Source: Duganella sp. OV510
GTDB lineage: Bacteria; Pseudomonadota; Gammaproteobacteria; Burkholderiales; Burkholderiaceae_D
Assembly (NCBI RefSeq): GCF_900100205.1
Contig: NZ_FNEQ01000005.1
Location: 124,001-188,000, forward strand
Direction: 5' to 3'
DNA: 64,000 nucleotides
Positions 35,244 to 44,387 of the stretch are shown here, piece after piece (position 1 is the stretch's first letter; each line of letters opens with the position of its first letter). The notes below the pieces were generated by a model that saw nothing but the letters and a program-made list of their open reading frames with translations, was not told the DNA's origin and did not search any database. Position numbers and translations under genes: made by a program.

Positions 35244-36164
35244 ATGAAAGCGCCGATATTTGCGCTGTCCATTGCAGTCGCGTGCAGCGTGACTGCCAGT
35301 GGGGCCGCCAGCAGCAGCATCAGCATCAGCAGCAGCGGTCCTGTCCAGCAGCTTGATGTCGGCGCCAGCCTCGATGCCGCCCTCGCCGATGTTTGCATCG
35401 CTCCCCGGCCAGCCGCCGGGACCGATGCAGGCGGCGGGGGCGACGCCAGCGTCGCTGCGGAATATCGCAGCATCGCCGGCGGTCCGTTGCGCAGCGTGCT
35501 GCCAGCGGACGGCGTGGCGGCCGACGCGCAGGTTAAACCCTACCAACTGCGCAGCCGCCTCGTTACCAACCGTGAATTCAAGGCCTTCCTGCAAGCGTCG
35601 CCGATGTGGCAACGCGAACAGGCGCCGGCCCTGTTCACGGCCCCAGGCTATTTGTCCGCCATCGACGACGCCAACGACGAAGCCCCGGTCATCCAGGTCA
35701 GCTGGTATGCCGCGCAAGCCTACTGCGCGTCAGAACACGCCAGACTCCCCCGCTGGTATGAATGGGAATTCGCCGGCAAGGCCGACGCAACGCAAGCTGA
35801 TGCGCGCGACGATGACGCCTGGCTTTCCAATATCCTGCGCTGGTACGCCGACGCCGGAAAAACCCCTCCCGGCCGCGTAGCCGCCACTCCAGCCAACTAC
35901 TACGGCGTGCACGACATGCACGGCCTGGTATGGGAATGGGTGGAAGACTACAGCGGCCTTTTCGTCAATGCGGACAGCCGCTCCAGCGTAGAAAAGAAAC
36001 AGCTCGATTACTGCGGCGGCGCCGCCGTCTCGCTGCAAGACCGCCGCAATTACGCAGTCCTGATGCGCCTTGCCCTGCTCTCCGCCATGGAAGCACGCCA
36101 GGGTGGCGCCAACCTCGGATTCCGCTGCGCGCGAGACTCCACCGATCAAGGAGCTACAAAATGA
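35244..36164 (+). CDS. nirV: NirV-like protein (formylglycine-generating-enzyme fold)
   Basis: A 306-residue exported protein with a signal peptide (first ~22 residues) and an SUMF1/FGE-sulfatase domain: YQLRSRLVTNREFKAFL, QVSWYAAQAYC, LPRWYEWEFAGKA, VHDMHGLVWEWVEDY, ANLGFRCAR. nirV commonly follows nirK in denitrifiers, but its biochemical role is unsettled. It starts 3 bp after the nirK stop and overlaps the next gene by ATGA, so the three are one operon. Confidence 0.88.
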   Translation: MKAPIFALSIAVACSVTASGAASSSISISSSGPVQQLDVGASLDAALADVCIAPRPAAGTDAGGGGDASVAAEYRSIAGGPLRSVLPADGVAADAQVKPYQLRSRLVTNREFKAFLQASPMWQREQAPALFTAPGYLSAIDDANDEAPVIQVSWYAAQAYCASEHARLPRWYEWEFAGKADATQADARDDDAWLSNILRWYADAGKTPPGRVAATPANYYGVHDMHGLVWEWVEDYSGLFVNADSRSSVEKKQLDYCGGAAVSLQDRRNYAVLMRLALLSAMEARQGGANLGFRCARDSTDQGATK

Positions 36165-36838
36165 AAAGTACCGCCATCACCATCGTGACACTTGCCCTCG
36201 CCGCGCTGCTGCCATTCGCCCCCGCGAGCGCGCAGCAACAACAGCAGCACGATCACGGTGACCACGCCGCACACGCTCATGTCGCGCCAGCGGCCGCAGG
36301 CACCGGCGCCTGGGCGCCCGCAGCAGCCGGCATCACCATTCCCACCAACTCGATCTACCAGGTGCCCGCCCCGCTGACCGACGCTGCTGGCCAGCGCTTC
36401 GTGTTGAAAGACGTCGCCGGCGCCCCGCTGCTGGTCACCATGTTCTACGGCGACTGCCACTCGGCCTGCCCGATCGTCATTGAAACGCTGAAGCGCACCA
36501 TCGGCGCCGTCGGCCCTGACGGCAAGCGCCTGCGCGTTCTGCTGATCAGCCTCGATCCCAAGCGCGATACGCCCAAGTCGCTCGGCATGATGGCCGACAT
36601 GCAGAAGCTCGACCCGGCGCAATACCGGCTGGCGGTCGCCAGCAGCGACACCGACACCCGCATGCTGGCCTCCGCGCTGGACATCCGCTACCGGCCGCTG
36701 GACAACGGCGAAATCAGCCACACGACCCGCATCGCCCTGCTCAACGCCGACGGCAGCGTGCGCGCCGACAGCACCAGGCTGACCGTGGATCCGGACCCGG
36801 AGTTCGTCAAGCAAATCGCCGCCGCATTAAAAAGATAA
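36161..36838 (+). CDS. SCO1/SenC family copper chaperone
   Basis: A 225-residue exported thioredoxin-fold protein. A signal peptide ends at ASA, followed by a Gln/His-rich segment (QHDHGDHAAHAH) likely to bind copper. The SCO motif is DCHSACP (Cys99, Cys103) with His187 (EISHTTR) as the third copper ligand. SCO proteins insert copper in oxidases; its coupling with nirK and nirV suggests copper delivery to NirK. The start overlaps the nirV stop by ATGA. Confidence 0.9.
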   Translation: MKSTAITIVTLALAALLPFAPASAQQQQQHDHGDHAAHAHVAPAAAGTGAWAPAAAGITIPTNSIYQVPAPLTDAAGQRFVLKDVAGAPLLVTMFYGDCHSACPIVIETLKRTIGAVGPDGKRLRVLLISLDPKRDTPKSLGMMADMQKLDPAQYRLAVASSDTDTRMLASALDIRYRPLDNGEISHTTRIALLNADGSVRADSTRLTVDPDPEFVKQIAAALKR

Positions 36839-36848
36839 GCCAGATCAA
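36835..36848 (+). promoter_or_regulatory. FNR/Dnr-like box upstream of nrdD
   Basis: ATAAGCCAGATCAA overlaps the stop codon of the SCO gene and carries a perfect ATCAA half followed by GAAAT. It lies 84 bp before the nrdD ATG. Class III ribonucleotide reductase genes are known targets of FNR-type activators. Confidence 0.6.
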
Positions 36849-36881
36849 GAAATCTACACATAGGGCTAACCGTCGCCACAG

Positions 36882-36897
36882 ACACCATATATAGTGA
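36882..36897 (+). promoter_or_regulatory. NrdR box upstream of nrdD
   Basis: ACACCATATATAGTGA matches the NrdR consensus ACACwATATATwGTGT at 14 of 16 positions. A weaker copy, CAACTAGATATGGGGC (36912-36927), starts 30 bp further on, matching the usual three-helical-turn spacing of paired NrdR boxes, and reaches the ribosome-binding site. NrdR represses nrd operons when dATP is abundant. Confidence 0.72.
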
Positions 36898-36931
36898 TTA
36901 AACGATCAAATCAACTAGATATGGGGCCAGC

Positions 36932-38971
36932 ATGGAAGGACTATTTCACAGCACTATCTCTAAACGCGACGGCAGCGCGCAGCCATTCAACCTGGTGAAG
37001 ATTGAAAGCGCCCTGCTCCGCGCCGGCCGGGCCACAGGCGAATTCGATACCCTCAAGGCCAACCAGCTGACGGAAGCCGTGCTGCTTCAACTGTCAACGC
37101 TGCCGCAGCCCGACAAGCTGACCGTGGAACTGGTGCAGGACACCGTAGAAAAAGTCCTGTACGAAGCAGGCTACCGCCACACGCTGCGCGCCTATGTGGT
37201 CTACCGCGAGCAGCATGCCGCGCTGCGCCAGGATAAGCACTCGCTGGTCGACGTGGCCTCCTCCATCAACGAATACCTGGAACGCCAGGACTGGCGCGTC
37301 AACGCCAACGCCAACCAGGGCTACTCGCTGGGCGGCCTGATACTCAACGTCTCCGGCAAGGTCATCGCCAACTACTGGCTGAACCACGTCTACCCGCCGG
37401 AAGTGGGCCGCGCCCACCGCGACGCCGACATCCACATCCACGATCTCGACATGCTGGCCGGGTACTGCGCCGGCTGGTCATTGCGCACGCTGCTCAACGA
37501 AGGCTTGAACGGCGTACCGGGCAAGGTGGAATCCAGTCCGCCGCGCCACATGTCCAGCGCCATCGGCCAGATTGTCAACTTCCTCGGCACGCTGCAAAAC
37601 GAATGGGCCGGCGCCCAGGCTTTCAGCTCCTTCGATACGTATATGGCGCCCTTCATCCGCAAGGACAAGCTGCGCTACGACGAAGTGAAGCAGTACATGC
37701 AGGAACTGATCTACAACCTCAACGTGCCATCGCGCTGGGGCACGCAAACGCCGTTCACCAACCTGACCTTCGACTGGGTGTGCCCGGAAGACCTGCGCGA
37801 GCAGATTCCGTACATCGCCGGCGAAGAGCAACCGTTCTCCTACGGCGAGCTACAGGAAGAGATGGACATGATCAACCGCGCCTACATCGAAATCATGATG
37901 ACCGGCGACGCCAAGGGCCGTGCCTTCACTTTCCCCATCCCGACCTACAACATCACCGAGGATTTCGCGTGGGAGAGCCCGAACGCCGAACTGCTGTTCG
38001 AGATGACGGCGCGCTACGGCCTGCCCTACTTCCAGAATTTCATCAACTCGGAACTGAAGCCCAACATGATCCGCTCCATGTGCTGCCGTTTGCAGCTGGA
38101 CTTGCGCGAGCTGCTAAAACGCGGCAACGGCCTGTTTGGCTCGGCCGAGCAAACCGGCTCGCTGGGTGTGGTGACGGTCAATTGCGCACGTCTCGGCCAC
38201 CTGTATCGCGGCGACGAGCCGGGCCTGATTGCCGCGCTGGACCGCCTGCTGGAACTGGGCCGCGACAGCCTGGAGATCAAGCGCAAGGTCATCCAGCGCC
38301 ACATGGACAATGGCCTGTTCCCGTACACCAAGCGCTATCTGGGCACGCTGCGCAACCACTTCTCTACGCTGGGCGTCAACGGTGTCAATGAAATGATCCG
38401 CAACTTCGACCCGGAAGGCAAACAGGACATCACCACGCCATGGGGCCGCGCCTTCGCCCTGCGCCTGCTGGACCACGTGCGTGCGCGCATGGTTGAATTC
38501 CAGGAAGCCACCGGCCATATGTACAACCTTGAAGCCACGCCGGCGGAAGGCACGACCTACCGCTTCGCCAAGGAAGACAAGAAGCGCTATCCGAACATCC
38601 TGCAGGCCGGCACGCCGCAGCAGCCCTACTACACCAACTCCTCGCAACTGCCGGTCGGCTTTACCGAAGACCCGTTCGAGGCGCTGGAACAGCAGGACGC
38701 GCTGCAACGCAAATACACCGGCGGCACCGTGCTGCACTTGTACCTGACCGAAGCGCTGTCCAGCGCCGCCGCCTGCCGCACGCTGGTGCGCCGCGCGCTG
38801 GGACGTTTCGGCCTGCCGTACATCACCGTCACGCCGACCTTCTCGATTTGTCCGAAACACGGCTACCTGAATGGCAGCCACGAGTTCTGCCCGAAATGCG
38901 ATGCCGACATCATCGCCCGCAAACAAGCCACTCTTCAACCACCAGCAAAGGAAACGCCATGCAAAGTGTGA
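36932..38971 (+). CDS. nrdD: anaerobic ribonucleoside-triphosphate reductase, catalytic chain without glycyl-radical domain
   Basis: A 679-residue class III reductase making dNTPs without oxygen. It has an N-terminal ATP-cone (KRDGSAQPFNLVKIESALLR), the ten-stranded barrel with active-site regions (RSMCCRLQLDLREL, TGSLGVVTVNCARLG), and a C-terminal zinc site (CPKHGYLNGSHEFCPKC). It stops just after the zinc site: the glycyl-radical segment normally attached here is missing and is encoded by the overlapping small gene at 38959. FNR-like and NrdR boxes lie upstream. Confidence 0.92.
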   Translation: MEGLFHSTISKRDGSAQPFNLVKIESALLRAGRATGEFDTLKANQLTEAVLLQLSTLPQPDKLTVELVQDTVEKVLYEAGYRHTLRAYVVYREQHAALRQDKHSLVDVASSINEYLERQDWRVNANANQGYSLGGLILNVSGKVIANYWLNHVYPPEVGRAHRDADIHIHDLDMLAGYCAGWSLRTLLNEGLNGVPGKVESSPPRHMSSAIGQIVNFLGTLQNEWAGAQAFSSFDTYMAPFIRKDKLRYDEVKQYMQELIYNLNVPSRWGTQTPFTNLTFDWVCPEDLREQIPYIAGEEQPFSYGELQEEMDMINRAYIEIMMTGDAKGRAFTFPIPTYNITEDFAWESPNAELLFEMTARYGLPYFQNFINSELKPNMIRSMCCRLQLDLRELLKRGNGLFGSAEQTGSLGVVTVNCARLGHLYRGDEPGLIAALDRLLELGRDSLEIKRKVIQRHMDNGLFPYTKRYLGTLRNHFSTLGVNGVNEMIRNFDPEGKQDITTPWGRAFALRLLDHVRARMVEFQEATGHMYNLEATPAEGTTYRFAKEDKKRYPNILQAGTPQQPYYTNSSQLPVGFTEDPFEALEQQDALQRKYTGGTVLHLYLTEALSSAAACRTLVRRALGRFGLPYITVTPTFSICPKHGYLNGSHEFCPKCDADIIARKQATLQPPAKETPCKV

Positions 38972-39135
38972 ACCAGCAAACCATCCAGCTCGACGACTCG
39001 GAACGCCAGCGTTGTGAAATCTGGACCCGGGTGATGGGCTACCATCGTCCGGTCTCGTCCTTCAATATCGGCAAACAGGGCGAGTTCCATGAACGTAAAT
39101 TCTTCCGCGAGCCGCATGCGCAGCTGGCATCTTAA
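38959..39135 (+). CDS. detached glycyl-radical domain of NrdD
   Basis: A 58-residue protein holding the piece missing from nrdD: RCEIWTRVMGYHRPVSSFNI, where Gly27 in RVMGYHRP is the expected radical site, then GKQGEFHERKFF. It overlaps the nrdD end by 13 bp in the -1 frame and has its own strong SD, AAAGGA, 7 bp before its ATG. It likely docks in trans into the barrel and is activated by NrdG. A frameshift joining the two is possible, but no slippery heptamer is visible. Confidence 0.85.
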   Translation: MQSVNQQTIQLDDSERQRCEIWTRVMGYHRPVSSFNIGKQGEFHERKFFREPHAQLAS

Positions 39136-39856
39136 AGAGGAAGGCCGCCAGCTGCGTGTTGGCGGCTATACCCCGTTCAGCGCCAGCGAATATCCCGGCC
39201 TGCTGTCGGCGGTGATCTTCGTGCAGGGCTGCCCGTGGCGTTGCGGCTACTGCCAGAACACGCATTTGCAGGAGCGCACGCGCGATAGTCCGATCGCCTG
39301 GAAAGACATCGTAACCACGCTGGAACGACGCGCCGGCATGCTGGATGCGGTGGTATTCTGCGGCGGCGAACCCACCATGGACCCGGCGCTGCACAGCGCC
39401 ATCTCGCAGGTGCGCGCCATGGGCTTCAAGATTGGTCTGGAAACCGCCTGCATCTATCCCGAACGCCTGAAAAGCGTACTGCCTTTAGTAGATTGGGTAG
39501 GTTTTGACGTAAAAACCACCTTCGGGCGCTATGCCGAAGTGACAGGTATTGCCGGCAGCGGCGCGCCGGTACAGGAAAGCGTGACCGCCATCCTGGCCAG
39601 CGGCGTCGATTACGAATGCCGCACCACTGTGCATCCGGCGCACCTGTCGCCGGCACAGTTGATGGAGCTGGCGCAGGCACTGGCGGCGATGGGCGTGAAC
39701 AACTACGTGCTACAGGAATTCCGCGCCACCGGATGTGCCGATGAAGGCCTGGTGTCAGGCGCGATGCCCGGCTATCCGGCCGAGAATCTGCTGACCGGGA
39801 TAGCACCGCTGTTCAACAGCTTTAACGTGCGCCGCGCCGGCCAGGCAGCGCGTTAA
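39089..39856 (+). CDS. nrdG: anaerobic ribonucleotide reductase activating protein (radical SAM)
   Basis: A 255-residue radical SAM activase with cluster motif CPWRCGYC (Cys48, Cys52, Cys55) and FCGGEPTMDP. It belongs to the longer NrdG-like group, which generates the glycyl radical on NrdD from SAM. The start at 39089 overlaps the glycyl-domain gene by 47 bp; an alternative ATG at 39116 leaves a 20 bp overlap. The 3' end overlaps the convergent ubiT by 35 bp. Confidence 0.9.
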   Translation: MNVNSSASRMRSWHLKEEGRQLRVGGYTPFSASEYPGLLSAVIFVQGCPWRCGYCQNTHLQERTRDSPIAWKDIVTTLERRAGMLDAVVFCGGEPTMDPALHSAISQVRAMGFKIGLETACIYPERLKSVLPLVDWVGFDVKTTFGRYAEVTGIAGSGAPVQESVTAILASGVDYECRTTVHPAHLSPAQLMELAQALAAMGVNNYVLQEFRATGCADEGLVSGAMPGYPAENLLTGIAPLFNSFNVRRAGQAAR

Positions 39857-40316
39857 ACAAGCGTGTCAGGGCCTGGCGGCCCAGTTCCGTCACTGGCAAC
39901 TCAATCGCATCCAGCGTGTTCTTCACCAGCAGGCCCAGCTCCGTATCCCCTTCCATCGACAAGCGACGCGAGAAGAACAGCGTATCCGGGTCCTGCTCGC
40001 GCCTGGCCAGCGCGATGAAGTCGCGCGTGCAGGCGCCGATTTCCAGGTCTGGCATGCCACTGCGCGGCGCAGCAGCAAAGGCACCGTCGCGCCAGATAAA
40101 ATCGAAGGCCACGCCGGCATCGGTGACGCGCACGCGTACATGACGGCCCGCCAAGCCGGCGCGCACATCGTCCGGCAGGTGCGGCTTCAGCACCAGATTC
40201 AGCGCCGCCACACACAGCAGCGAGCCCGGATAGGCCGGCAGACGCTGCCCCAGGGAGGCCAGCAGGGCCGGCAGCGGCTGCGCCGCTCCATAGGTGTTTT
40301 GGACTACTGGATTCAT
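39822..40316 (-). CDS. ubiT: UbiT, SCP2-domain protein for O2-independent ubiquinone synthesis
   Basis: A 164-residue protein with a sterol-carrier-protein-2-like lipid-binding domain ([20 protein letters not shown], then [20 protein letters not shown]), the UbiT signature. UbiT is the accessory lipid-binding factor in the oxygen-independent hydroxylation route to ubiquinone. It overlaps the ubiV stop by ATGA and is the last gene of the ubiU-ubiV-ubiT operon. It makes ubiquinone available for nitrate reductase and qNor without O2. Confidence 0.92.
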   Translation of the reverse strand: MNPVVQNTYGAAQPLPALLASLGQRLPAYPGSLLCVAALNLVLKPHLPDDVRAGLAGRHVRVRVTDAGVAFDFIWRDGAFAAAPRSGMPDLEIGACTRDFIALARREQDPDTLFFSRRLSMEGDTELGLLVKNTLDAIELPVTELGRQALTRLFNALPGRRGAR

Positions 40317-41215
40317 GCTGCGTTCTCCATGCGATATTCGAGGCCAGGCCTGCCGTACCAGTAGCCGTTGCAGGCTTCGGACGGCAGCAATGGCGAGATT
40401 GTCTCGGCGGCGGCGCGCGGCATCAATGCACCGGTGCGCGCGGCGTCGAAGGCGGCGATGATCTCTTTCATATTGGCCGATTGCGGGCTGAGTCGCGCCA
40501 CGTCCACGCCCAGCTCATACATTTGTTCCAGTTCCGCCACCAGGTTGTACACCAGCGCCGACTGGCTCTGGATGCCGTTCAGGACCAGGAACTCCTGCTT
40601 CTCCTTGGTCTGCATCAGCATGCCGTCAGGATAATCGATGCAGCTGAAGCGGCAATCGTCCTTCGGCAGGTTGCGGTTGCGTGCGGTGAAGCAGCGCGCG
40701 GAAAACGCCAGCGGCATGCGGCCAAAAGCGAAAACTTCCGTCTGCATGCCCTCCGGCCGGCTGCTTTGCATATGACGCAGACCGTCGCGGCTCATCTCCA
40801 GCGGCATCACCCAGCGGCTGGCGCCCAGTTCATGCATCAACTGCAGCGTCGGCGGGTTGTAGACATTCAGGTGCGGACCTGCGACAAAGCGCGACTGGCC
40901 GGACAGCATATGCACCGCCCCGATATCATTGGCTTCCACATGGAAGCGGCCATTCGATGCGATCTTGCGCTGGGCGCCGAGATCCGCACTGGATTCGATC
41001 AGCGTCAGCGTCGATACCACCACCTCTTTGCCGCGTCCTTGCAGCAGCTCAGCGACAGCCAGCCAATCAGCAGAGCGCAGCTCGTGGCGGCGCGAGCACA
41101 CGGTCTCGCCGAGGTAGACGATATCCACCGGGCTCTCCGCGATTTGTTCGTAAAATTCCATGACCTTGGCGCGCGGCCAGTAATACAGCAGCGGCCCGAG
41201 GGCGAGTTTCAACAT
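40313..41215 (-). CDS. ubiV: UbiV, O2-independent ubiquinone hydroxylation subunit
   Basis: A 300-residue member of the U32 peptidase-like family. The four cysteines binding the 4Fe-4S cluster are visible in [18 protein letters not shown] and KDDCRFSC. UbiV forms a complex with UbiU and uses prephenate as oxygen donor in E. coli. It starts 13 bp after the ubiU stop and overlaps ubiT by ATGA. Annotations as a protease are misleading. Confidence 0.93.
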   Translation of the reverse strand: MLKLALGPLLYYWPRAKVMEFYEQIAESPVDIVYLGETVCSRRHELRSADWLAVAELLQGRGKEVVVSTLTLIESSADLGAQRKIASNGRFHVEANDIGAVHMLSGQSRFVAGPHLNVYNPPTLQLMHELGASRWVMPLEMSRDGLRHMQSSRPEGMQTEVFAFGRMPLAFSARCFTARNRNLPKDDCRFSCIDYPDGMLMQTKEKQEFLVLNGIQSQSALVYNLVAELEQMYELGVDVARLSPQSANMKEIIAAFDAARTGALMPRAAAETISPLLPSEACNGYWYGRPGLEYRMENAA

Positions 41216-41228
41216 GACTTCTCCGTTC

Positions 41229-42248
41229 TTATTTCCACGAGCGGTGATACGCGCCCAGTGTGTGCTGCTGGCCTTCGGCCAGTGTATTCAGTTCCGACAT
41301 CCAGGCCGGCTTGACCGAGTAGCGCGCCGCATTGCGCAGACAGTCATCGAGCGCCGCGCGCCATACGCGCGTCACCTGCGAGACATAGGCGGGGCTGCGC
41401 TGGCGGCCTTCGATCTTCACCGCGCGCACGCCCATTTCCAGCAGCTGCGGCAGCAGTTCCAGCGTATTCAGGCTGGTCGGTTCCTCAATGGCGTAATAGG
41501 TTTCATCCTCGACCTCGAAGCGGCCCTTGCACAGCGTTGGATAGCTGGCGTTTTCCTGCGGCGTATAGCGGTCGATCATCACGCCATTCAGGCGCGACTC
41601 CAGGCCACGCGGATTCTGCTGCCAGCGGACCGCCTTGGCCGGCGAGCAGACACCGTGGGTGTTCGGCGATTCACCGGTGACGTAGGACGACAGCTGGCAG
41701 CGGCCCTCCACCATCACGCATAGGCTGCCGAAGCCGAAGACTTCGATTTCCACGCTGGTGTTCTTGACCACGTGCTCCACCTGCGCCAGCGACAGCACGC
41801 GCGGCAGCACCGCGCGCTGCACGCCAAACTGCTTGTGATAGAAGTTGATCGCCTCGGCATTGGTGGCCGAGCCCTGCACCGACAGGTGCAGACGCAGATT
41901 CGGGTAATTGTCGGCGGCGTAGCGCATCAGGCCAGGGTCGGCCAGGATGACGGCATCCACGCCGGCCTTGGCGGCACGGTCGATGGCGGCTTGCCACAGC
42001 GCGGTGTTATCCGGCTGTGGATACGTATTCAACGCCAGCAGCACCTTGCGACCGTGGTCATGGGCATAGGCGATGCCGGTGTTGATGGCGGCATCGTCGA
42101 AATTCAGGCCGGCGAAATTGCGGGCGTTGGTGGCGTCGCGAAAACCAAGATAGACGCAGTCGGCGCCCAGGTCGATGGCGGCCTTCAGGGCCGGCAGGCT
42201 ACCCGCCGGGCATACCAGCTCGATGGGTGGGGAGACAGGTTGATTCAT
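41229..42248 (-). CDS. ubiU: UbiU, O2-independent ubiquinone hydroxylation subunit
   Basis: A 339-residue U32-family protein starting [17 protein letters not shown]. Cluster cysteines occur in [27 protein letters not shown] and [11 protein letters not shown], as in UbiU. It is the first gene of ubiUVT. The FNR-type site at 42308-42321 is centred 66 bp upstream; a weak -10 (GATACA, minus strand, 42281-42286) would place that site near -41. In E. coli ubiUV is FNR-activated. Confidence 0.93.
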   Translation of the reverse strand: MNQPVSPPIELVCPAGSLPALKAAIDLGADCVYLGFRDATNARNFAGLNFDDAAINTGIAYAHDHGRKVLLALNTYPQPDNTALWQAAIDRAAKAGVDAVILADPGLMRYAADNYPNLRLHLSVQGSATNAEAINFYHKQFGVQRAVLPRVLSLAQVEHVVKNTSVEIEVFGFGSLCVMVEGRCQLSSYVTGESPNTHGVCSPAKAVRWQQNPRGLESRLNGVMIDRYTPQENASYPTLCKGRFEVEDETYYAIEEPTSLNTLELLPQLLEMGVRAVKIEGRQRSPAYVSQVTRVWRAALDDCLRNAARYSVKPAWMSELNTLAEGQQHTLGAYHRSWK

Positions 42249-42307
42249 GTGTTCTTCATAGCTAAATAGGGCGAACGAACTGTATCGCTCCATGAACCCG
42301 GAAATCC

Positions 42308-42321
42308 TTGATATGAATCAA
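42308..42321. promoter_or_regulatory. FNR box, perfect palindrome, divergent ubiU / hemerythrin operon
   Basis: TTGATATGAATCAA is an exact match to TTGAT-N4-ATCAA. On the plus side a GACAAT -10 lies at 42345-42350, giving a box centre near -42. On the minus side a weaker -10 (42281-42286) gives about -41. One site may therefore activate both operons. Confidence 0.85.
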
Positions 42322-42379
42322 AGAAATTAAGCTTTGTCGGGTGGGACAATGTACACAGATTTAATCAAGGACAAAGAAA

Positions 42380-42838
42380 ATGCAGAAGATCGCCACCTAT
42401 CTCGATCAGGATCACCGCCGCTGCGACGATCAATATGCCATGGCGGAATCGGATGTCATCCTGCGCCACTGGGACGATGCTGGCAGCCATTTCGGCACTT
42501 TCCTGCAGATGTTCGAGCGGCACCTGGAGAAGGAGGAACGCATACTGTTTCCCCGCCTCGACCACGCGCTGGGCAACGGTTACGGCCCAACGGTGGTCAT
42601 GCGCAGCGAACACCGTCAGATGCGCGACATGCTGGCCGAGATGAAAACCGCCATCGCCAGCCAGGACAGCGACGCCTTCTTCGACCAGGCCGACACGCTG
42701 CGCATCCTGATGCGCCAGCATAACCTGAAGGAGGAAGGCATCCTCTACCCGCAGGCCGACTACGTGCTGGCCATGCAGGCCGACGCGGTGGTCGCCAGCA
42801 TGGAAAACATGGATCAGCTGGAAGGGAGCGCCGCATGA
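42380..42838 (+). CDS. hemerythrin-domain protein
   Basis: A 152-residue four-helix di-iron protein. Ligands follow the hemerythrin pattern: His12 (DQDHRRCD), His37 and the HLEKEE helix, SEHRQMRDML, and RQHNLKEEGILYP. Such proteins bind O2 or NO, and in denitrifiers are often NO-responsive (YtfE/RIC-like or DnrN-like). First gene of a four-gene operon in which every junction is an ATGA overlap, driven by the FNR box at 42308. Confidence 0.88.
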   Translation: MQKIATYLDQDHRRCDDQYAMAESDVILRHWDDAGSHFGTFLQMFERHLEKEERILFPRLDHALGNGYGPTVVMRSEHRQMRDMLAEMKTAIASQDSDAFFDQADTLRILMRQHNLKEEGILYPQADYVLAMQADAVVASMENMDQLEGSAA

Positions 42839-43086
42839 ACGTCATGCGTGAACATGGAGAAAGCGCCCGCCTGCTGGACGTCGGCGGTCTGGAACCACCG
42901 GAGCCGATGGTGCGCATCCTTGAAGCGCTGGACACGCTGGCCGACGACGAGCGCCTGCGCGTGCTGATCGACCGCGAACCGGTGCCGCTGTACCGCATCC
43001 TGCTGCGCAACGGCTATCAATACCGCACCAGCGTACAGGAAGATCAACGCTACGAAGTCCTCATCTGGCTGGCGCCCATCGCATGA
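42835..43086 (+). CDS. DUF2249 domain protein (second copy)
   Basis: An 83-residue DUF2249 protein (PPEPMVRILEALDTLADDERLRVL, REPVPLYRILLRNGYQY). It overlaps both neighbours by ATGA. The pairing of DUF2249 with hemerythrin is widespread, and the paralog at 33535 sits beside nirK, so the family recurs twice in this NO-related region. Function is unproven; a role in sulfur or redox relay has been suggested from its fold. Confidence 0.85.
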   Translation: MNVMREHGESARLLDVGGLEPPEPMVRILEALDTLADDERLRVLIDREPVPLYRILLRNGYQYRTSVQEDQRYEVLIWLAPIA

Positions 43087-44387
43087 AACCCCTCGACGCA
43101 CCGCAGCGCGCTTTATCCTTCGGCAGCAACCCGCCGTTGTCGCTGCCGCTGCGCTACTTTCTGACCGCACCGCTGTTTGCCGCACTGGCCGCCGCCTTCC
43201 TCGCCTGGCAAGGCGATGCGGCGCTGCTTAGCCGCTGGTCGCCGCTGACGCTGGCCATCACCCACCTGATGGTGCTCGGCTGCCTGAGCATGACCATGAT
43301 CGGCGCCATGCTGCAAATGCTGCCGGTGGTGGCCGGAATCGAAGTGCCTCGCGCCTATCCGGTCGGCGCGGTGGTGCATATCTGCCTGTGCGCGGGCACG
43401 CTGGCCCTGGCCGGCGGCTTCTGGCTGGGCAGCCCGGTGCTGTTCCGCATCGCCATGGCGCTGCTGCTGGCGGGGCTGATGCTGTTTGCCGGCGCCTGCA
43501 CGGTCGCCATGTGGCAGTACCACCTGCCCGGTTCCGGCGCGGTGGTGGCGGGCATCCGCCTGGCGCTGGCGGCGCTGGTGCTGACCATGATCCTGGGCGG
43601 CATGCTGGCCAGCGCGTTTGCCTGGCCGGGCATGTTGCAGATGCCGCTCCAGCGCATCACCAACCTGCACGCCATGTGGGGCATGCTGGGCTGGGTAGGA
43701 TTGCTGGTAGTCGGCATCGCCTTCCAGGTGGTGCCGATGTTCATGCTCACCGAACCCTATCCAAAATTCCTGACCGGTGCCTATTCCACCTGGATGTTCA
43801 TGCTGCTGGGCGCTGCCTCGCTGTCGAGCGGCTGGAGCGGCCCGGGCGAACTGCTGCACACGGCCTTCCTGATACTGCTGGCCAGCGGCTACGCGCTGTT
43901 CGGCGCCGCCACGCTGTACCTGCTGGCACGCCGCAAACGTCCACGCGCCGATCCGACCACCTTGTTCTGGCGTACCGCCATGGCCTGCCTGCTGGCGGCG
44001 CTGGGCGTCTGGCTCTGGCCGGCAACCGCGCCATCCAGCGCCACACCGCTGGCCGCCGGCGTGCTGCTGATCGGCGGCTTCGCACTGTCGGCTGTCAGCG
44101 GCATGCTGTACAAGATCGTTCCATTCCTGACCTGGTATCACCTGCAAGACATGCGCGGCGCCAGCAACCGCAGGCCGCCGAACATCAACCAGATCATCCC
44201 CGAGCGCCACGCACAGTGGCAGTACGGCGCCCATGTCGCCGGCCTGCTCTTGCTGCTGGGCGCTTGCTATCAACCGGCGCTGGTGCGCCCTGGCGCGGTG
44301 CTGATGTGCGTCGCCTGCCTGGGCCTGTGGCTCAATCTGGGCCGCGCCGTGTCCCACCACATTCTCTTCGTTCCCGCACAATCATGA
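43083..44387 (+). CDS. polytopic membrane protein, NnrS/heme-copper-like, in hemerythrin operon
   Basis: A 434-residue protein with about twelve TM helices. Histidines sit in helices in a pattern reminiscent of heme-copper oxidases and NnrS: ITHLMVLGCLSMTMIGAMLQ, TNLHAMWGMLGW followed by FQVVPMFMLTEPYP, LTWYHLQDMRG and RAVSHHILF. It lacks the full set of ligands I would expect of a catalytic oxidase. It overlaps its neighbours by ATGA. A role in NO or heme handling is inference from the operon. Confidence 0.7.
   Translation: MKPLDAPQRALSFGSNPPLSLPLRYFLTAPLFAALAAAFLAWQGDAALLSRWSPLTLAITHLMVLGCLSMTMIGAMLQMLPVVAGIEVPRAYPVGAVVHICLCAGTLALAGGFWLGSPVLFRIAMALLLAGLMLFAGACTVAMWQYHLPGSGAVVAGIRLALAALVLTMILGGMLASAFAWPGMLQMPLQRITNLHAMWGMLGWVGLLVVGIAFQVVPMFMLTEPYPKFLTGAYSTWMFMLLGAASLSSGWSGPGELLHTAFLILLASGYALFGAATLYLLARRKRPRADPTTLFWRTAMACLLAALGVWLWPATAPSSATPLAAGVLLIGGFALSAVSGMLYKIVPFLTWYHLQDMRGASNRRPPNINQIIPERHAQWQYGAHVAGLLLLLGACYQPALVRPGAVLMCVACLGLWLNLGRAVSHHILFVPAQS

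Noticed and set aside
35244..36164. NirV as an active formylglycine-generating enzyme for a sulfatase
   Set aside because: No sulfatase gene is nearby and the fold alone does not show activity. Position after nirK supports NirV instead.
38959..38971. Programmed -1 frameshift joining nrdD to the glycyl-radical gene
   Set aside because: The frames would fit, but no X XXY YYZ slippery heptamer is visible and the small gene has its own strong ribosome-binding site. Kept as a question, not a claim.
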